From positions 1,116,001-1,180,000 of the forward strand of contig NZ_PIRO01000001.1 in the NCBI RefSeq assembly GCF_003048905.1: a DNA stretch of 64,000 bases, given 5' to 3'. Below, in pieces: positions 45,168 to 55,339 of the stretch. How positions within the stretch are numbered: position 1 is the first letter of the stretch; the number at the start of each line of letters is the position of its first letter. The notes under the pieces were generated by a model that was not told where the DNA came from, made no database searches, and was given only the letters and a program-made list of their open reading frames with translations. The position numbers and the translations under genes are program-made. This stretch comes from Campylobacter concisus (lineage in GTDB: Bacteria; Campylobacterota; Campylobacteria; Campylobacterales; Campylobacteraceae).

Positions 45168-45524
45168 ATGACAGCAAAAGTACTAAAAAGAAAAATCGCT
45201 CTTAGAATTAAGAGGAAAAGAAGAATCAGAGGTAAAATTTCTGGTGTTGCAACTTGCCCAAGAGTTTCTATTTTCAAATCGAATAGAACTATCTATGTTC
45301 AAGCAATTGACGACGTTACAGCTACTACACTAGCTGCGGTTGATGGCAGAAAGATAGGCATAAAAGCAAATAAAGAAGGTGCGGTCACTTTAGCTAAAGA
45401 ATTTGCTAAGGCTTTAAAAGCTAAGAAGATAGATGTTGCAGTTTTTGATAGAAATGGTTATTTGTATCATGGCGTTATCGCAGCATTTGCTGAAGCTTTA
45501 AGAGAAAATGGCATCAAGCTATAA
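45168..45524 (+). CDS. rplR: ribosomal protein L18
   Basis: 118 residues. The basic start ([20 protein letters not shown]) and end [20 protein letters not shown] are typical. Binds 5S rRNA. Ten bases after rplF. Confidence 0.96.
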   Translation: MTAKVLKRKIALRIKRKRRIRGKISGVATCPRVSIFKSNRTIYVQAIDDVTATTLAAVDGRKIGIKANKEGAVTLAKEFAKALKAKKIDVAVFDRNGYLYHGVIAAFAEALRENGIKL

Positions 45525-45539
45525 CCCAAAGGAAAATCG

Positions 45540-45983
45540 ATGGAAAAATATAATAGAGAAGAATTTGAAGAAGTAATCGTCGATATCGGTCGGGTTACAA
45601 AGGTTGTTAAAGGTGGCCGTAGATTTAGATTTACAGCTTTAGTTGTTGTTGGTAATAGAAATGGTCTAGTTGGCTTTGGTTATGGTAAAGCTAAAGAGGT
45701 ACCAGATGCGATGAGAAAAGCAATTGACGACGCATTTAAAAATATTATCCACGTTAAGATCAAAGGCACAACTATCCCTCACGATGTAGAGGTAAAATAC
45801 AACGCAAGTAGAATGCTACTTCGCCCAGCTAGCGAGGGTACTGGTGTTATCGCTGGTGGTAGTGCACGTCCTATTATCGAGCTTGCAGGTATTAAGGATA
45901 TCCTTACTAAATCACTTGGCTCAAACAACTCAGCAAACGTCGTTCGTGCTACTATAAAAGCACTTAGTTTGCTAAAAAGCTAA
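45540..45983 (+). CDS. rpsE: ribosomal protein S5
   Basis: 147 residues: [40 protein letters not shown] and [20 protein letters not shown] fidelity and mRNA-entry protein. In most bacteria rpmD follows; here rplO does, so L30 is absent, as in other Campylobacterota. Confidence 0.98.
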   Translation: MEKYNREEFEEVIVDIGRVTKVVKGGRRFRFTALVVVGNRNGLVGFGYGKAKEVPDAMRKAIDDAFKNIIHVKIKGTTIPHDVEVKYNASRMLLRPASEGTGVIAGGSARPIIELAGIKDILTKSLGSNNSANVVRATIKALSLLKS

Positions 45984-45998
45984 GAGAAAGGAGTTAAG

Positions 45999-46400
45999 AT
46001 GGCATTAGAAAAATTAACACCTGCTGCAGGTTCAACTCATGCAACCAAAAGAATAGGTCGTGGTCAAGGTAGCGGCAATGGCAAAACTGCTGGCAAAGGT
46101 AACAAAGGCCAAAGAGCAAGAAAAGGCTACAATGAGAAAAGAGGTTTTGAGGGCGGACAGCAACCACTTCAAAGGCGTCTTCCAAAAGTAGGTTTTACTT
46201 CTAAATTTGAAAAACCTTATGTTATTAATGTCGAAAAAATTGCAGCTATAAAAGAGCTTGCTGAAATTTCAATAGCAACAATAGCTAGCGTTCATAAAAT
46301 TTCAAAGAGCGTTACTAAGATAAAACTAATCGGTGCAAGCGCAAAAGCTCTTGCTTCAAAGATCAAAGACGAGAACGTTAGCGTTAGCGGAACAAAATAA
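45999..46400 (+). CDS. rplO: ribosomal protein L15
   Basis: 133 residues: [38 protein letters not shown] and a shortened C-terminal helical end. One-base overlap with secY (TAATG). Late assembly protein of the 50S. Confidence 0.96.
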   Translation: MALEKLTPAAGSTHATKRIGRGQGSGNGKTAGKGNKGQRARKGYNEKRGFEGGQQPLQRRLPKVGFTSKFEKPYVINVEKIAAIKELAEISIATIASVHKISKSVTKIKLIGASAKALASKIKDENVSVSGTK

Positions 46401-47662
46401 TGGATAAAACACTGACCAACAAGATTTTAATCACGTTGGCATTTTTGTTCGCATACAGGATACTGGCTTATGTGCCAGTTCCTGGTGTTAATGTCGACGT
46501 AATTAAAGAATTTTTCAATTCAAACAATAGCAATGCCTTGGGTCTATTTAATATGTTTAGTGGTAAAGCTGCTGAGCGTTTAAGTATTATCTCTTTAGGT
46601 ATCATGCCTTACATCACAGCTTCGATCATTATGGAGCTTTTAGCAGCAACATTTCCGAAATTAGGTCAGATGAAAAAAGAGCGTGACGGTATGCAAAAAT
46701 ATATGCAAATTATACGCTATGCAACCATTGTCATCACTCTTGTGCAATCAATCGGTGTTTCTATCGGACTTCAAAGCTTAAGTGGACGCGGTGGCGAACA
46801 AGCTATCATGATAGATATAAATTTATTTATCGCGATATCTGCTGTATCTATGCTAACTGGAACTATGCTGCTTATGTGGATAGGTGAGCAAATAACGCAA
46901 CGTGGTATAGGCAACGGTATAAGTCTTATCATCTTTGCTGGTATCGTCTCTGGCATACCTAGTGCGATCGGCGGAACTGTAAATTTAGTAAATACTTCCG
47001 AGATGAATTTCCTAACAGTTATCGCTATTTTGGTGATTATCTTAGCTACTATTGGTGCTATTATATTTGTCGAGATGGGCGAAAGGCGTATCCCTATTTC
47101 TTACTCAAGAAAAGTGATAATGGAAAATCAAAACAAACGTATAATGAACTATATACCGATCAAAGTAAATTTAAGCGGCGTTATCCCACCGATATTTGCT
47201 AGTGCGATTTTGATGTTTCCTAGTACTATTTTACAAGCTAGTACAAATCCGATCATCCAAGCTATCAACGACTTTTTAAGTCCAAATGGCTATATGTTTA
47301 ACTTTTTAACGTTTTTATTTATTATCTTCTTTGCGTTTTTCTACGCATCAATCGTGTTTAACACAAAAGATATAAGTGAAAATTTAAAGAAACAAGGCGG
47401 ATTTATCCCAGGTGTTAGACCAGGCGAGAGTACGGCTAATTATCTAAATGAAGTGGCTGGCAGACTAACTTTGGGCGGTGCTTTATATCTAGGCATCATC
47501 TCAACTTTGCCGTGGGTACTTGTAAAAACTATGGGTGTACCATTTTATTTTGGTGGCACGTCAGTACTTATCGTGGTCTCTGTCGCTCTGGATACTATGA
47601 GGCGTATAGAAGCTCAGTCTTATACAAACAAATACCAAACTCTAAGTGCAGTAGGTCTATAA
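46400..47662 (+). CDS. secY: protein translocase channel SecY
   Basis: 420 residues with ten membrane segments. The channel and plug region: AYVPVPGVNVD, LGIMPYITASIIMELL, GIGNGISLIIFAGIVSGIP; the cytosolic loop that binds SecA reads MGERRIPISYSRKV. It starts at the overlap with rplO and is followed two bases later by map. Confidence 0.98.
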   Translation: MDKTLTNKILITLAFLFAYRILAYVPVPGVNVDVIKEFFNSNNSNALGLFNMFSGKAAERLSIISLGIMPYITASIIMELLAATFPKLGQMKKERDGMQKYMQIIRYATIVITLVQSIGVSIGLQSLSGRGGEQAIMIDINLFIAISAVSMLTGTMLLMWIGEQITQRGIGNGISLIIFAGIVSGIPSAIGGTVNLVNTSEMNFLTVIAILVIILATIGAIIFVEMGERRIPISYSRKVIMENQNKRIMNYIPIKVNLSGVIPPIFASAILMFPSTILQASTNPIIQAINDFLSPNGYMFNFLTFLFIIFFAFFYASIVFNTKDISENLKKQGGFIPGVRPGESTANYLNEVAGRLTLGGALYLGIISTLPWVLVKTMGVPFYFGGTSVLIVVSVALDTMRRIEAQSYTNKYQTLSAVGL

Positions 47663-47663
47663 A

Positions 47664-48422
47664 ATGGCTATCACGCTAAAAAGACCAGCTGAGATAGAGA
47701 AAATGAGAGCGGCGAATAAGATCGTCGCTCAAACTCTTGATCACGTTTCTACGATTATAAAACCTGGAATTTCACTTCTTGAAATAGATAAAATTTGTGA
47801 AGATATGATAAGGGCTGCTGGGGCAAAACCTGCTTTTAAAGGGCTCTATGGCTTCCCAAATGCAGCTTGCATAAGCGTCAATGAAGTGGTGATCCACGGA
47901 ATTCCAAATGAATACAAACTAAAAGAGGGCGATATCGTTAGTGTTGATATTGGCTCAAATTTAGATGGTTATTTTGGTGATTCAGCTAGGACTTTTGGGG
48001 TTGGTAAAATTTCAAAAGAAGATGAAGCCTTGATCGCTTGCTCAAAAGATGCACTATATTTTGCGATTGACTATATAAGAGCTGGTATGCATTTTAAAGA
48101 AATTTGCTACGAGCTTGAGAAATTTATACTAGGTAGAGGCTATGTGCCTTTGCGTGGGTATTGTGGTCATGGTATAGGAAAAAGGCCACATGAAGAGCCA
48201 GAAATTCCAAACTACCTTGAGGGACATAATCCAAAAGCCGGACCAAAGATAAAAGAGGGAATGGTTTTTTGTATAGAGCCGATGATCTGTCAAAAAGATG
48301 GTACGCCAGTTTTAGGAAGTGATAACTGGAAAGTAACCTCAAAAGATGGTTTGAGAACCAGCCATTATGAGCATTGCATGGCGATAGTTAATGGTAAGGC
48401 CGAAATTTTAAGCCAAGCATAA
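47664..48422 (+). CDS. map: methionine aminopeptidase, type I
   Basis: 252 residues. It removes the first Met of new proteins. Metal ligands: Asp in [20 protein letters not shown], His in [20 protein letters not shown], Glu in MVFCIEPMI and Glu/His near the end. Standard cytosolic type Ia form without a zinc-finger head. Cotranscribed with secY and followed by infA. Confidence 0.97.
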   Translation: MAITLKRPAEIEKMRAANKIVAQTLDHVSTIIKPGISLLEIDKICEDMIRAAGAKPAFKGLYGFPNAACISVNEVVIHGIPNEYKLKEGDIVSVDIGSNLDGYFGDSARTFGVGKISKEDEALIACSKDALYFAIDYIRAGMHFKEICYELEKFILGRGYVPLRGYCGHGIGKRPHEEPEIPNYLEGHNPKAGPKIKEGMVFCIEPMICQKDGTPVLGSDNWKVTSKDGLRTSHYEHCMAIVNGKAEILSQA

Positions 48423-48454
48423 AATTTATAGCAAATTTAAAGAAAGGAGAGTTT

Positions 48455-48673
48455 GTGGCAAAAGACGATGTCATTGAGATTGATGGAAATGTTGTTGAAG
48501 CACTGCCAAATGCAACTTTTAAAGTTGAGCTTGACAACAAACATATAATTTTATGTCATATCGCCGGAAAAATGAGAATGCATTATATAAAGATAATGCC
48601 TGGCGACCGCGTAAAAGTAGAACTTACGCCATATAGCCTAGATAAAGGCAGAATTACTTATAGATATAAGTAA
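48455..48673 (+). CDS. infA: translation initiation factor IF-1
   Basis: 72 residues, GTG start with AAAGGAGAGTTT before it. [20 protein letters not shown] and [20 protein letters not shown] are the IF-1 OB-fold. It blocks the A-site during initiation. Confidence 0.97.
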
Positions 48674-48862
48674 ATTTAGCCTCTTGGCAAATATGCTAAG
48701 TAAATTTAAAGCTGGTATTGGATAAAATCCAAGCTTTGCGAAAAGCTGTATGAAGAATTATTTTCAAAGTTCCCCACTTATTTTGAAAATAGTTGGTCTA
48801 AATTCTTTCTTTAGACCTGATGCAGCCCCTAAAAAAGTGGAATAAATTTTTAGGAGACTAAA
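48674..48862 (+). promoter_or_regulatory. hairpin-rich leader before rpmJ
   Basis: About 190 bases. Three stems: AGCTTT-GCG-AAAAGCT (about 48732-48746), ATTTTCAAA/TTTGAAAAT (48760-48768 with 48782-48790) and GGTCTAAA-loop-TTTAGACC (48795-48802 with 48810-48817). These lie just before the rpmJ-rpsM-rpsK-rpsD-rpoA-rplQ run. S4 represses the alpha operon through a pseudoknot in E. coli; this leader could be the equivalent, but no sequence match was made. Confidence 0.4.
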
Positions 48863-48976
48863 ATGAAAGTTCGTCCTTCTGTAAAGAAGATGTGTGACAA
48901 ATGTAAAATTGTCAAACGTAGTGGCATAATTCGTGTTATCTGCGAAAATCCAAAACATAAACAAAGACAAGGATAA
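48863..48976 (+). CDS. rpmJ: ribosomal protein L36
   Basis: 37 residues: [20 protein letters not shown]. The zinc ligands are Cys11, Cys14, Cys27 and His32. A ribosome site (AGGAG) precedes the ATG. Too small to be listed by usual size cut-offs. It ends three bases before rpsM. Confidence 0.95.
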   Translation: MKVRPSVKKMCDKCKIVKRSGIIRVICENPKHKQRQG

Positions 48977-48979
48977 GGC

Positions 48980-49348
48980 ATGGCACGTATTGCAGGTGTA
49001 GATTTACCAAACAAAAAGAGAATAGAGTATGGTTTGACTTATATCTATGGTATAGGTCTTTACAAATCTCGTCAAATTCTTGACGCAGCTGGAATTTCTT
49101 ATGACAAGAGAGTCTATGAGCTTAGTGAAGACGAAGCGGCAGCCATCCGTAAAGAAATTCAAGAGCATCATATCGTTGAGGGTGATTTGAGAAAACAAGT
49201 TGCTATGGATATCAAAGCTCTTATGGATCTTGGAAGTTATAGAGGTCTTCGCCACAGAAAAGGTCTTCCTGTTCGTGGTCAAAAGACTAAAACTAATGCT
49301 AGAACCAGAAAAGGCAGACGTAAAACTGTCGGTGCAGCTACTAAGTAA
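48980..49348 (+). CDS. rpsM: ribosomal protein S13
   Basis: 122 residues: [37 protein letters not shown] and the basic end [20 protein letters not shown]. It contacts P-site tRNA and the 50S. Confidence 0.98.
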   Translation: MARIAGVDLPNKKRIEYGLTYIYGIGLYKSRQILDAAGISYDKRVYELSEDEAAAIRKEIQEHHIVEGDLRKQVAMDIKALMDLGSYRGLRHRKGLPVRGQKTKTNARTRKGRRKTVGAATK

Positions 49349-49370
49349 GGCAAGGGTTAAAGGATAATAA

Positions 49371-49763
49371 ATGGCGAAAAGAAAAATTGTTAAGAAAAAA
49401 GTAGTTAGAAAAAGCATAGCCAAAGGTATCGTTTATATCAGTGCAACATTTAACAACACTATGGTAACTGTAACTGATGAAATGGGAAATACTATTGCAT
49501 GGAGTAGTGCAGGTGGCTTAGGCTTTAAAGGTAGTAAAAAATCAACTCCTTATGCAGCTCAGCAGGCAGTTGAAGATGCTCTAAATAAAGCAAAAGAGCA
49601 TGGTATAAAAGAAGTTGGTATTAAGGTTCAAGGTCCAGGTAGCGGACGTGAAACAGCTGTTAAAAGTGTAGGAACTGTTGAAGGAATTAAGGTATCTTTC
49701 TTTAAAGACATTACACCTTTACCACACAATGGTTGTAGACCGCCAAAACGCCGCCGCGTATAA
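49371..49763 (+). CDS. rpsK: ribosomal protein S11
   Basis: 130 residues: [40 protein letters not shown] and the conserved end [13 protein letters not shown]. 30S platform protein. Confidence 0.98.
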   Translation: MAKRKIVKKKVVRKSIAKGIVYISATFNNTMVTVTDEMGNTIAWSSAGGLGFKGSKKSTPYAAQQAVEDALNKAKEHGIKEVGIKVQGPGSGRETAVKSVGTVEGIKVSFFKDITPLPHNGCRPPKRRRV

Positions 49764-49788
49764 TTAGAGAAAAATAGGAGAAATTATT

Positions 49789-50415
49789 ATGGCTAGATAT
49801 ACAGGACCTGTTGAAAAATTAGAAAGACGTCTTGGTGTGTCTCTTGCGTTAAAAGGCGAAAGAAGACTTGCTGGTAAAAGTGCTTTTGAAAAAAGACCTT
49901 ATGCGCCAGGACAACATGGACAAAGAAGAGCAAAAATAAGCGAATATGGCTTACAACTTCGCGAGAAGCAAAAAGCTAAATTTATGTACGGTGTTTCTGA
50001 GAAACAATTTAGAAGATTATTTCAAGAAGCAGCACGCCGCGAAGGTAATACCGGTGCTCTTTTGGTTCAACTATTAGAGCAAAGATTAGATAATGTTGTT
50101 TATAGAATGGGCTTTGCAACAACTCGTCGTTTTGCTCGTCAGCTAGTAACTCATGGACATATTTTAGTAAATGGCAAAAGAGTAGATATACCATCTTACA
50201 GAGTTGAGCCAGGTGCAAAAGTAGAGATTGTTGAAAAATCTAAAAACAATCCACAAATTGTTCGTGCAATAGATCTTACAGCACAAACTGGTATTGTTGC
50301 TTGGGTAGATGTTGAAAAAGAGAAAAAATTTGGAATTTTCACTAGAAATCCAGAAAGAGAAGAGGTTATCATTCCTGTTGAGGAAAGATTTATAGTAGAG
50401 CTTTATTCAAAATAA
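49789..50415 (+). CDS. rpsD: ribosomal protein S4
   Basis: 208 residues. [39 protein letters not shown], then the S4 RNA-binding domain [20 protein letters not shown]. It binds 16S rRNA early in assembly and can also repress its own operon in other bacteria. No zinc-binding cysteines are present near the N-terminus. Confidence 0.98.
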   Translation: MARYTGPVEKLERRLGVSLALKGERRLAGKSAFEKRPYAPGQHGQRRAKISEYGLQLREKQKAKFMYGVSEKQFRRLFQEAARREGNTGALLVQLLEQRLDNVVYRMGFATTRRFARQLVTHGHILVNGKRVDIPSYRVEPGAKVEIVEKSKNNPQIVRAIDLTAQTGIVAWVDVEKEKKFGIFTRNPEREEVIIPVEERFIVELYSK

Positions 50416-50429
50416 TAGAGGGTATAAAG

Positions 50430-51446
50430 ATGAGAAAGATTACTACATCAGCTTATATGCCAACTGAAATTGAAGTTAAAAGTGTTAGTGAAAATGTTGC
50501 TAACATTACAGCATATCCTTTTGAGGCGGGCTATGCTGTTACCTTGGCTCACCCATTGCGTCGTCTTCTTTACACAAGTACAGTAGGTTTTGCTCCTATT
50601 GGTGTAAAGATAAAAGGTGTTAGCCACGAATTTGACAGTATGCGTGGTATGCTAGAAGACGTAGCTTTTTTTATTATAAATTTGAAAAAAATCAGATTTA
50701 AATTAAAAAGCATTAGCGAGCGCGAAGTTATAGAGTATAGCTTTAAAGGACCAAAAGAGATAACTGGGGCTGATCTAAATAATGATCTAGTTGAGATCGT
50801 TAACCCAGACGCATACCTTGCTACAATAAATGAAGATGCTGAGTTAAATTTTTCAGTTATCATTCAAAAAGGTATCGGATATGTTCCTAGTGAAGAGATT
50901 AGAGAAGAGATCGAAGACGACTATATCGCACTTGATGCTTTTTTTACACCTGTTAAAAAGGCAGTTTACGATATACAAAATGTCTTGGTTGAGGATGATC
51001 CAGACTATGAAAAGATTGTATTTACTATAACAACTGATGGTCAAGTTAGTCCGATAGAGGCTTTTAAAAATTGTTTAGAAGCCATGTATCAACAAATGTC
51101 AGTATTTAAAGGAATTTTAGATATTGATGTTAGTACTCCAGTTACTAGCTCAAGTGCAGGCGGTGAGTTTTCAAAGCTACTTTCTAGCGTAGAAGATCTA
51201 AATTTAAGCGCTAGAAGTTTCAACTGCCTTGACAAAGCTGATATTAGATTTATTGGCGAGCTTGCATTAATGGACGAAAATGAGCTTAAAGAGCTTAAAA
51301 ATTTAGGTAAAAAATCTCTTGAAGAGATTAAAGCGGTTATGGAAGAGATAGGCTATCCAGTTGGTGCCGATGTGTTAAAAGATGGCAAAGAGCAACTAAG
51401 AAAGAAAATAACCGAGCTTAAAGCACAAATGAGTGTAAAAGAATAA
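50430..51446 (+). CDS. rpoA: RNA polymerase alpha subunit
   Basis: 338 residues. N-terminal domain: [20 protein letters not shown] for dimer formation. C-terminal domain: [20 protein letters not shown], then [17 protein letters not shown], which binds UP elements and activators. Full length, slightly longer than in E. coli (329). Confidence 0.98.
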   Translation: MRKITTSAYMPTEIEVKSVSENVANITAYPFEAGYAVTLAHPLRRLLYTSTVGFAPIGVKIKGVSHEFDSMRGMLEDVAFFIINLKKIRFKLKSISEREVIEYSFKGPKEITGADLNNDLVEIVNPDAYLATINEDAELNFSVIIQKGIGYVPSEEIREEIEDDYIALDAFFTPVKKAVYDIQNVLVEDDPDYEKIVFTITTDGQVSPIEAFKNCLEAMYQQMSVFKGILDIDVSTPVTSSSAGGEFSKLLSSVEDLNLSARSFNCLDKADIRFIGELALMDENELKELKNLGKKSLEEIKAVMEEIGYPVGADVLKDGKEQLRKKITELKAQMSVKE

Positions 51447-51457
51447 AAGGACAATAG

Positions 51458-51814
51458 ATGAGACATAAACACGGATATCGAAAACTTGGTAGAACGTCAT
51501 CTCATAGATCTGCATTGCTTAAAAATTTGGCGATAGCTATCATCAAAAGCGAAAAGATAGAGACGACTTTACCAAAAGCAAAAGAGCTTAGAAGCTATGT
51601 TGAAAAGCTAATCACAAGAGCTAGAAAAGGTGACTCTAATGCTCACAGAGCAGTATTTGCTTCTTTACAAGACAAAGAAACAACAAATAAATTAGTTACT
51701 GAAGTAGCTCCAAAATTTAAAGAGCGCAATGGTGGCTATACAAGAATCATCAAGACTCGTGTTCGCAGAGGCGACGCAGCAGAGATGGCTTATATAGAGC
51801 TAGTAGCTGAATAA
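51458..51814 (+). CDS. rplQ: ribosomal protein L17
   Basis: 118 residues: [20 protein letters not shown] and [20 protein letters not shown]. Last gene of the ribosomal block; a strong terminator follows. Confidence 0.98.
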   Translation: MRHKHGYRKLGRTSSHRSALLKNLAIAIIKSEKIETTLPKAKELRSYVEKLITRARKGDSNAHRAVFASLQDKETTNKLVTEVAPKFKERNGGYTRIIKTRVRRGDAAEMAYIELVAE

Positions 51815-51819
51815 TTATT

Positions 51820-51843
51820 AGAGAGCTTCGGCTCTCTTTTTTA
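51820..51843 (+). terminator. terminator of the ribosomal gene block
   Basis: AGAGAGC-TTCG-GCTCTCT followed by a T-run, directly after rplQ. Confidence 0.92.
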
Positions 51844-52027
51844 TTTTTTATATAAAACCCCCACTTTTAAAATAAAATCCTTCTTCTAAAAGTTTTCAAA
51901 AGCTATAAATTTCTTTAATTATTTATCAAATTTTATTAACCAAAAAATCATAAATTTAATAGTTAAAAGTTGTAAATCCTTTAATCTAAAATCATATATT
52001 TTAAATTTTTACCTTTGAACTCTATGC

Positions 52028-52054
52028 TAAAATTTTATTTTATAAAGACGATAT
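52028..52054 (+). promoter_or_regulatory. sigma-28 (FliA)-like promoter
   Basis: TAAA at 52028-52031, 17 bases, then CGATAT at 52049-52054, which fits the flagellar sigma-28 pattern (TAAA ... CGATWT in Campylobacter). It lies 38 bases before the start of the 334-residue gene. Assigned by pattern only. Confidence 0.5.
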
Positions 52055-52091
52055 TTGTTTCAGGCGTCTAATAAATTTCAAAGGATTTGAG

Positions 52092-53096
52092 ATGATAGGT
52101 AGTGTAAATGGAGTTGGCACAAATTTTTATGTTGGCTCGCAAAGTAGTAGAGCGCAAGAGCTTGATAGTAAAAATACTAAATCCAATATAGACAAAAATT
52201 CTTTAAATAATTTATCTAGCAGTTTGGTTGATGAACGAAAAAGTCATACCGATACTAGAGGTGAGCCAATAAACTTAAATGAAACAAATACGACAAAATT
52301 TCAAAAAAATAGTGAGAATCTAACATTTGCTAGCAATTTTTCGCTATCAGGCATGGCTGCTAATGGCAAGATAAGCATCTGGGGCAAGCTCATGGGATAT
52401 GACAAACAAGTCAGTCAAGATGAGATAAATGATCTCAAAAATTTTATCAACCAGACTAAAGCACTTGGCTTTGGCAGAGCTCACGAAGAGATCATAGGAT
52501 ATTATCCAACAGATGTTGATCTCTTTGCAAAAGAGTACACGTCAAAACTTGATGGCAACATACTTCTCGGGCTTGGTCACAAGAGCCACGTGGAAGGGTT
52601 TGAGATACTTGATAAAGACCTAAGCATAGATGAGTTTAAAGATAAGTGGATTGATTATGCACTTAGGCAGTATCTTGGTGAAAGAGTCGGCGTGGAGAGC
52701 ATTACGATAGGCAAAAAGGCTATCTCTATGCTAACAAGCACTAATAAGCCTCCAGTTGAGTATCAGACGCTACAAAATATAAATTTTACTGACGAAGAGA
52801 GCAGACAGAGATTTCTTACGCTTATGAAAGCTGGCATGAAGAGTGGGGCGGATTTTAAAGAGGTGGTAGAGGGCGTGCTCTCGCTTTATAATATGCAAAA
52901 TACGGACAAACTTGATGGCAACAAAGTCTATGCTTCAGTGATCGGACGAAGCGAGAAACTGGCTACTTACGACATCAACAAAGATGAGAAATTTGCCTAT
53001 CTTAAGGAGCTAATGCAGCTTGAGAAAAACGGAGTTGATATACTAAAGCTAATGGAAAAAGTGGAGCAAAAACATAAACTAGATATAAAAGTGTAG
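52092..53096 (+). CDS. hypothetical protein, possibly flagella-coexpressed
   Basis: 334 residues, no signal peptide or membrane segment. The first 90 residues are rich in Ser, Asn and Thr and probably disordered (GSVNGVGTNFYVGSQSSRAQ); the remainder is helical, with SGMAANGKISIWGKLMGYDK, then TKALGFGRAHEEIIGYYPTD and LSIDEFKDKWIDYALRQYLG. I do not recognise a family. The disordered N-terminus plus the sigma-28-like promoter fit a protein exported by the flagellar system, such as the flagella-coexpressed proteins of Campylobacter; this is inference. It stands alone between two terminators. Confidence 0.6.
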   Translation: MIGSVNGVGTNFYVGSQSSRAQELDSKNTKSNIDKNSLNNLSSSLVDERKSHTDTRGEPINLNETNTTKFQKNSENLTFASNFSLSGMAANGKISIWGKLMGYDKQVSQDEINDLKNFINQTKALGFGRAHEEIIGYYPTDVDLFAKEYTSKLDGNILLGLGHKSHVEGFEILDKDLSIDEFKDKWIDYALRQYLGERVGVESITIGKKAISMLTSTNKPPVEYQTLQNINFTDEESRQRFLTLMKAGMKSGADFKEVVEGVLSLYNMQNTDKLDGNKVYASVIGRSEKLATYDINKDEKFAYLKELMQLEKNGVDILKLMEKVEQKHKLDIKV

Positions 53097-53117
53097 GCTA
53101 AGTTTAGCTTTTTGTAC

Positions 53118-53157
53118 CGCCTATCTTTTATGATTTTAGTCATAAGAGGCTCTTTTT
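53118..53157 (+). terminator. terminator after the 334-residue gene
   Basis: CTTTTATGA and TCATAAGAG form an 8- to 9-bp stem (one G-U pair) with TTTTAG in the loop; CTTTTT follows. Confidence 0.55.
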
Positions 53158-53219
53158 ACTTGGTTTAAATTTTTAAATGATAGAATCTTGATTTCTATTA
53201 TTAAAATTACGGAGAACTC

Positions 53220-53828
53220 GTGAGAAAGCTACTTTGGCTAAATCCCGTTGTAAAAAATATGTATGACTTCTCTGCATTAAAGGAGCTCTTGCAAAACAAG
53301 GGCTTTAACATAGTACAGTGCGAAAAAGATCATGTTAGCGATATCAAAAATTCATATAAAAATTTATGCTCTAAAGGTATGGTTTTAGACAGTCGCTGTC
53401 CAAGAGCTGTAAATTTTATAAGATCAAATTTTAAAGAATTTTCAAACGATATTTCAAGCTTAAATCCCATTTTAATAGAAAGCGCCATTGAGCTTAGCTC
53501 AAAGCTAAAAGAAGATGAGTGGCTTTATATAACAACGCCTTGTGAGGATTTGGCAGAGCTTGGAAATTCTTTAAAATTAGAGCGAACTACATTTTTAACA
53601 TGGAAAAATTTTAAAGAGTTAAACGACATAAATTTACAAATAAGCAAAATAGAATCAAGCCCGATCCCACCTGGATTTTTTGAAAATTTAGGCATAAAAA
53701 CACTAAGCTTATGCAGTAAAGAAAAGATACAAAACGCATTTTCATATAAATTTAGCGAGCTTAAAAACTATCAGATCATCGAGCTTTTATACTGCGAAAA
53801 CGGCTGTCACAATGGAGATGGGCTGTGA
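53220..53828 (+). CDS. compact [FeFe]-hydrogenase-like H-cluster-motif protein
   Basis: 202 residues, GTG start. Three cysteine motifs in hydrogenase order: DSRCPRAVNFI (Cys60, cf. TSCCPxW), ITTPCEDLAE (Cys108, cf. MPCxxK) and LLYCENGCHNGDGL (Cys192 and Cys196, cf. ACxxGCxxGGG). The four cysteines that hold the H-cluster are all kept, but the proton-relay cysteine beside the first is Arg59. There is no N-terminal ferredoxin domain, and the protein is far shorter than hydrogenase (over 350). So it may bind a [4Fe-4S] cluster and sense or sort metals rather than make H2. It overlaps the permease gene by four bases. Homology is seen by eye only. Confidence 0.5.
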   Translation: MRKLLWLNPVVKNMYDFSALKELLQNKGFNIVQCEKDHVSDIKNSYKNLCSKGMVLDSRCPRAVNFIRSNFKEFSNDISSLNPILIESAIELSSKLKEDEWLYITTPCEDLAELGNSLKLERTTFLTWKNFKELNDINLQISKIESSPIPPGFFENLGIKTLSLCSKEKIQNAFSYKFSELKNYQIIELLYCENGCHNGDGL

Positions 53829-54574
53829 TAGAAATTTTTAAAAAGAGCGTTTTGATCCTAGTGATCTTTGCTCTCTGGCAGGTCATTTGTGAGCTAGAAA
53901 TTTTCACGCCCTATATCTTGCCAAGTCCTATTACGACACTTAAAACGATGTTTGATATGAGCTTAAGTGGCGAGCTAATAACGCATGTGATGATTAGCTT
54001 TAAGCGTATATTTGTTGGTTATATTTTGGCTTTTATTTTGGCATTTGCTTTTGGCGGAGTGGCGGCGCTATTTCCAAAAGCTAGCATTTATTACGAGTGG
54101 ATTTTAGAATTCTTTAGAAATGTTCCACCGCTTAGCCTTATTGCTATTTTAGTGCTTTGGTTTGGCATAAACGAAACTCCAAAAATTATTATTATCATCC
54201 TAGCATCGTTTTTCCCGATGTTTTTAAGTATTTCAAAAGGGCTAACTAGCTGCGATGTGAAGCTTATTGAGGTTGGTAAAATTTTTTGTTTTAGTAAATT
54301 TGAAATTTTTTACAAAATCATCCTAAAAAATGCCATAAAAGATATTTTTGTCGGTATGCGCATAGGTTTTGGCTACGCGATGCGAGCGATTGTGGGAGCG
54401 GAGATGATCGCAGCTTCAAGCGGGCTAGGCTACCTCATACTTGACGCTGAGGAGCTTTCGCGTGCAGATAGGATATTTGTAGGCATTTTTACGATTGGAA
54501 TTTGTGGCGTACTCATAGATAGGATATTTTTATTTTTGATATCTAAATTTAGCCTTTTGCGAGGTGAGAAATGA
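53825..54574 (+). CDS. ABC importer permease (SsuC/TauC-like)
   Basis: 249 residues, GTG start coupled to the preceding stop (GTGA). Six membrane helices; the ATPase-docking loop reads SKGLTSCDVKLIEVGKIF (an EAA-like loop), and ARAIVGAEMIAASSGLGYLI is typical of nitrate/sulfonate/taurine permeases. With the ATPase and the binding protein it makes a complete importer; the substrate is unknown. Confidence 0.88.
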   Translation: MIEIFKKSVLILVIFALWQVICELEIFTPYILPSPITTLKTMFDMSLSGELITHVMISFKRIFVGYILAFILAFAFGGVAALFPKASIYYEWILEFFRNVPPLSLIAILVLWFGINETPKIIIIILASFFPMFLSISKGLTSCDVKLIEVGKIFCFSKFEIFYKIILKNAIKDIFVGMRIGFGYAMRAIVGAEMIAASSGLGYLILDAEELSRADRIFVGIFTIGICGVLIDRIFLFLISKFSLLRGEK

Positions 54575-55263
54575 TAGAAATTTCAAATTTATCCAAGCAT
54601 TTTTTTATAGGCGAAAAGCGGATCGACGTTTTAAGAGAGCTAAGCTTAAACATAAAAAAAGATAAGATCACCGTCATACTCGGCAGAAGCGGATGTGGCA
54701 AAACTACGCTCTTGCGCCTTATCGCTGGTCTTGAGAGCGTAAGTCTTGGCGAGATAAAATTTAAAGAGCAAGCAAAGATCGGCTTTGTCTTTCAAGAGCC
54801 TAGGCTCATGCCTTTTTTAAATGTCTATGAAAATATCGTATTTGCGCTTAAAAAGCATGAGATAGACGAGGCAAAGATAGATAGGCTCATATCAATGATA
54901 GGGCTTAGCGACTTTAAATTTGCCGCTGTTTCGCAGCTATCTGGCGGTATGAGCTCGCGTGTTTCGCTTGCAAGAGTGCTTGCGTACGAGGCAAATTTGA
55001 TCCTTATGGATGAGCCATTTGCGGCGCTTGATGCTTTTACGAGAGCCAGCATGCAGGCTGAAATTTTAAAGCTTCAAGCCGGCAAAACCATCATTTTTGT
55101 CACTCATAATGTCGATGAAGCCCTATATTTAGCAGATGAGATAATTTTGCTTGAAAAAGGCGGGATGAAATCAAACTATGACCTGTCAAATCTAGCTAAG
55201 CCAAGAGATTTGCTTTGCAATGAATTAATAAATTTAAAGCGTAAAATTTTAAGTGAAATTTAG
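54571..55263 (+). CDS. ABC importer ATPase (SsuB-like)
   Basis: 230 residues. Walker A GRSGCGKT (38-45), Q-loop VFQEPRLMPF, signature LSGGM (123-127), Walker B LILMDEP (143-149) and switch His in FVTHNVDEAL. The signature's S-R tail (SSRVSLARVLA) is normal. Starts four bases inside the permease gene (ATGA). Confidence 0.93.
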   Translation: MIEISNLSKHFFIGEKRIDVLRELSLNIKKDKITVILGRSGCGKTTLLRLIAGLESVSLGEIKFKEQAKIGFVFQEPRLMPFLNVYENIVFALKKHEIDEAKIDRLISMIGLSDFKFAAVSQLSGGMSSRVSLARVLAYEANLILMDEPFAALDAFTRASMQAEILKLQAGKTIIFVTHNVDEALYLADEIILLEKGGMKSNYDLSNLAKPRDLLCNELINLKRKILSEI

Positions 55264-55308
55264 CATTTTATAAAATGATAATTAAAACCAAAACGAAGCA
55301 AAAAGTTA

Positions 55309-55314
55309 TATAAT
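55309..55314 (+). promoter_or_regulatory. possible -10 box before the binding-protein gene
   Basis: TATAAT in GTTATATAATTTGG, 26 bases before the ATG. It might provide extra transcription of the binding protein, commonly needed in excess. Confidence 0.4.
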
Positions 55315-55339
55315 TTGGAAAATTTTTAAAGGAGCAAAT

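Noticed and set aside
45984-45998. rpmD (L30) between rpsE and rplO
   Set aside because: Only 15 bases separate the two genes, so L30 is absent; this is normal for Campylobacterota and not a novelty.
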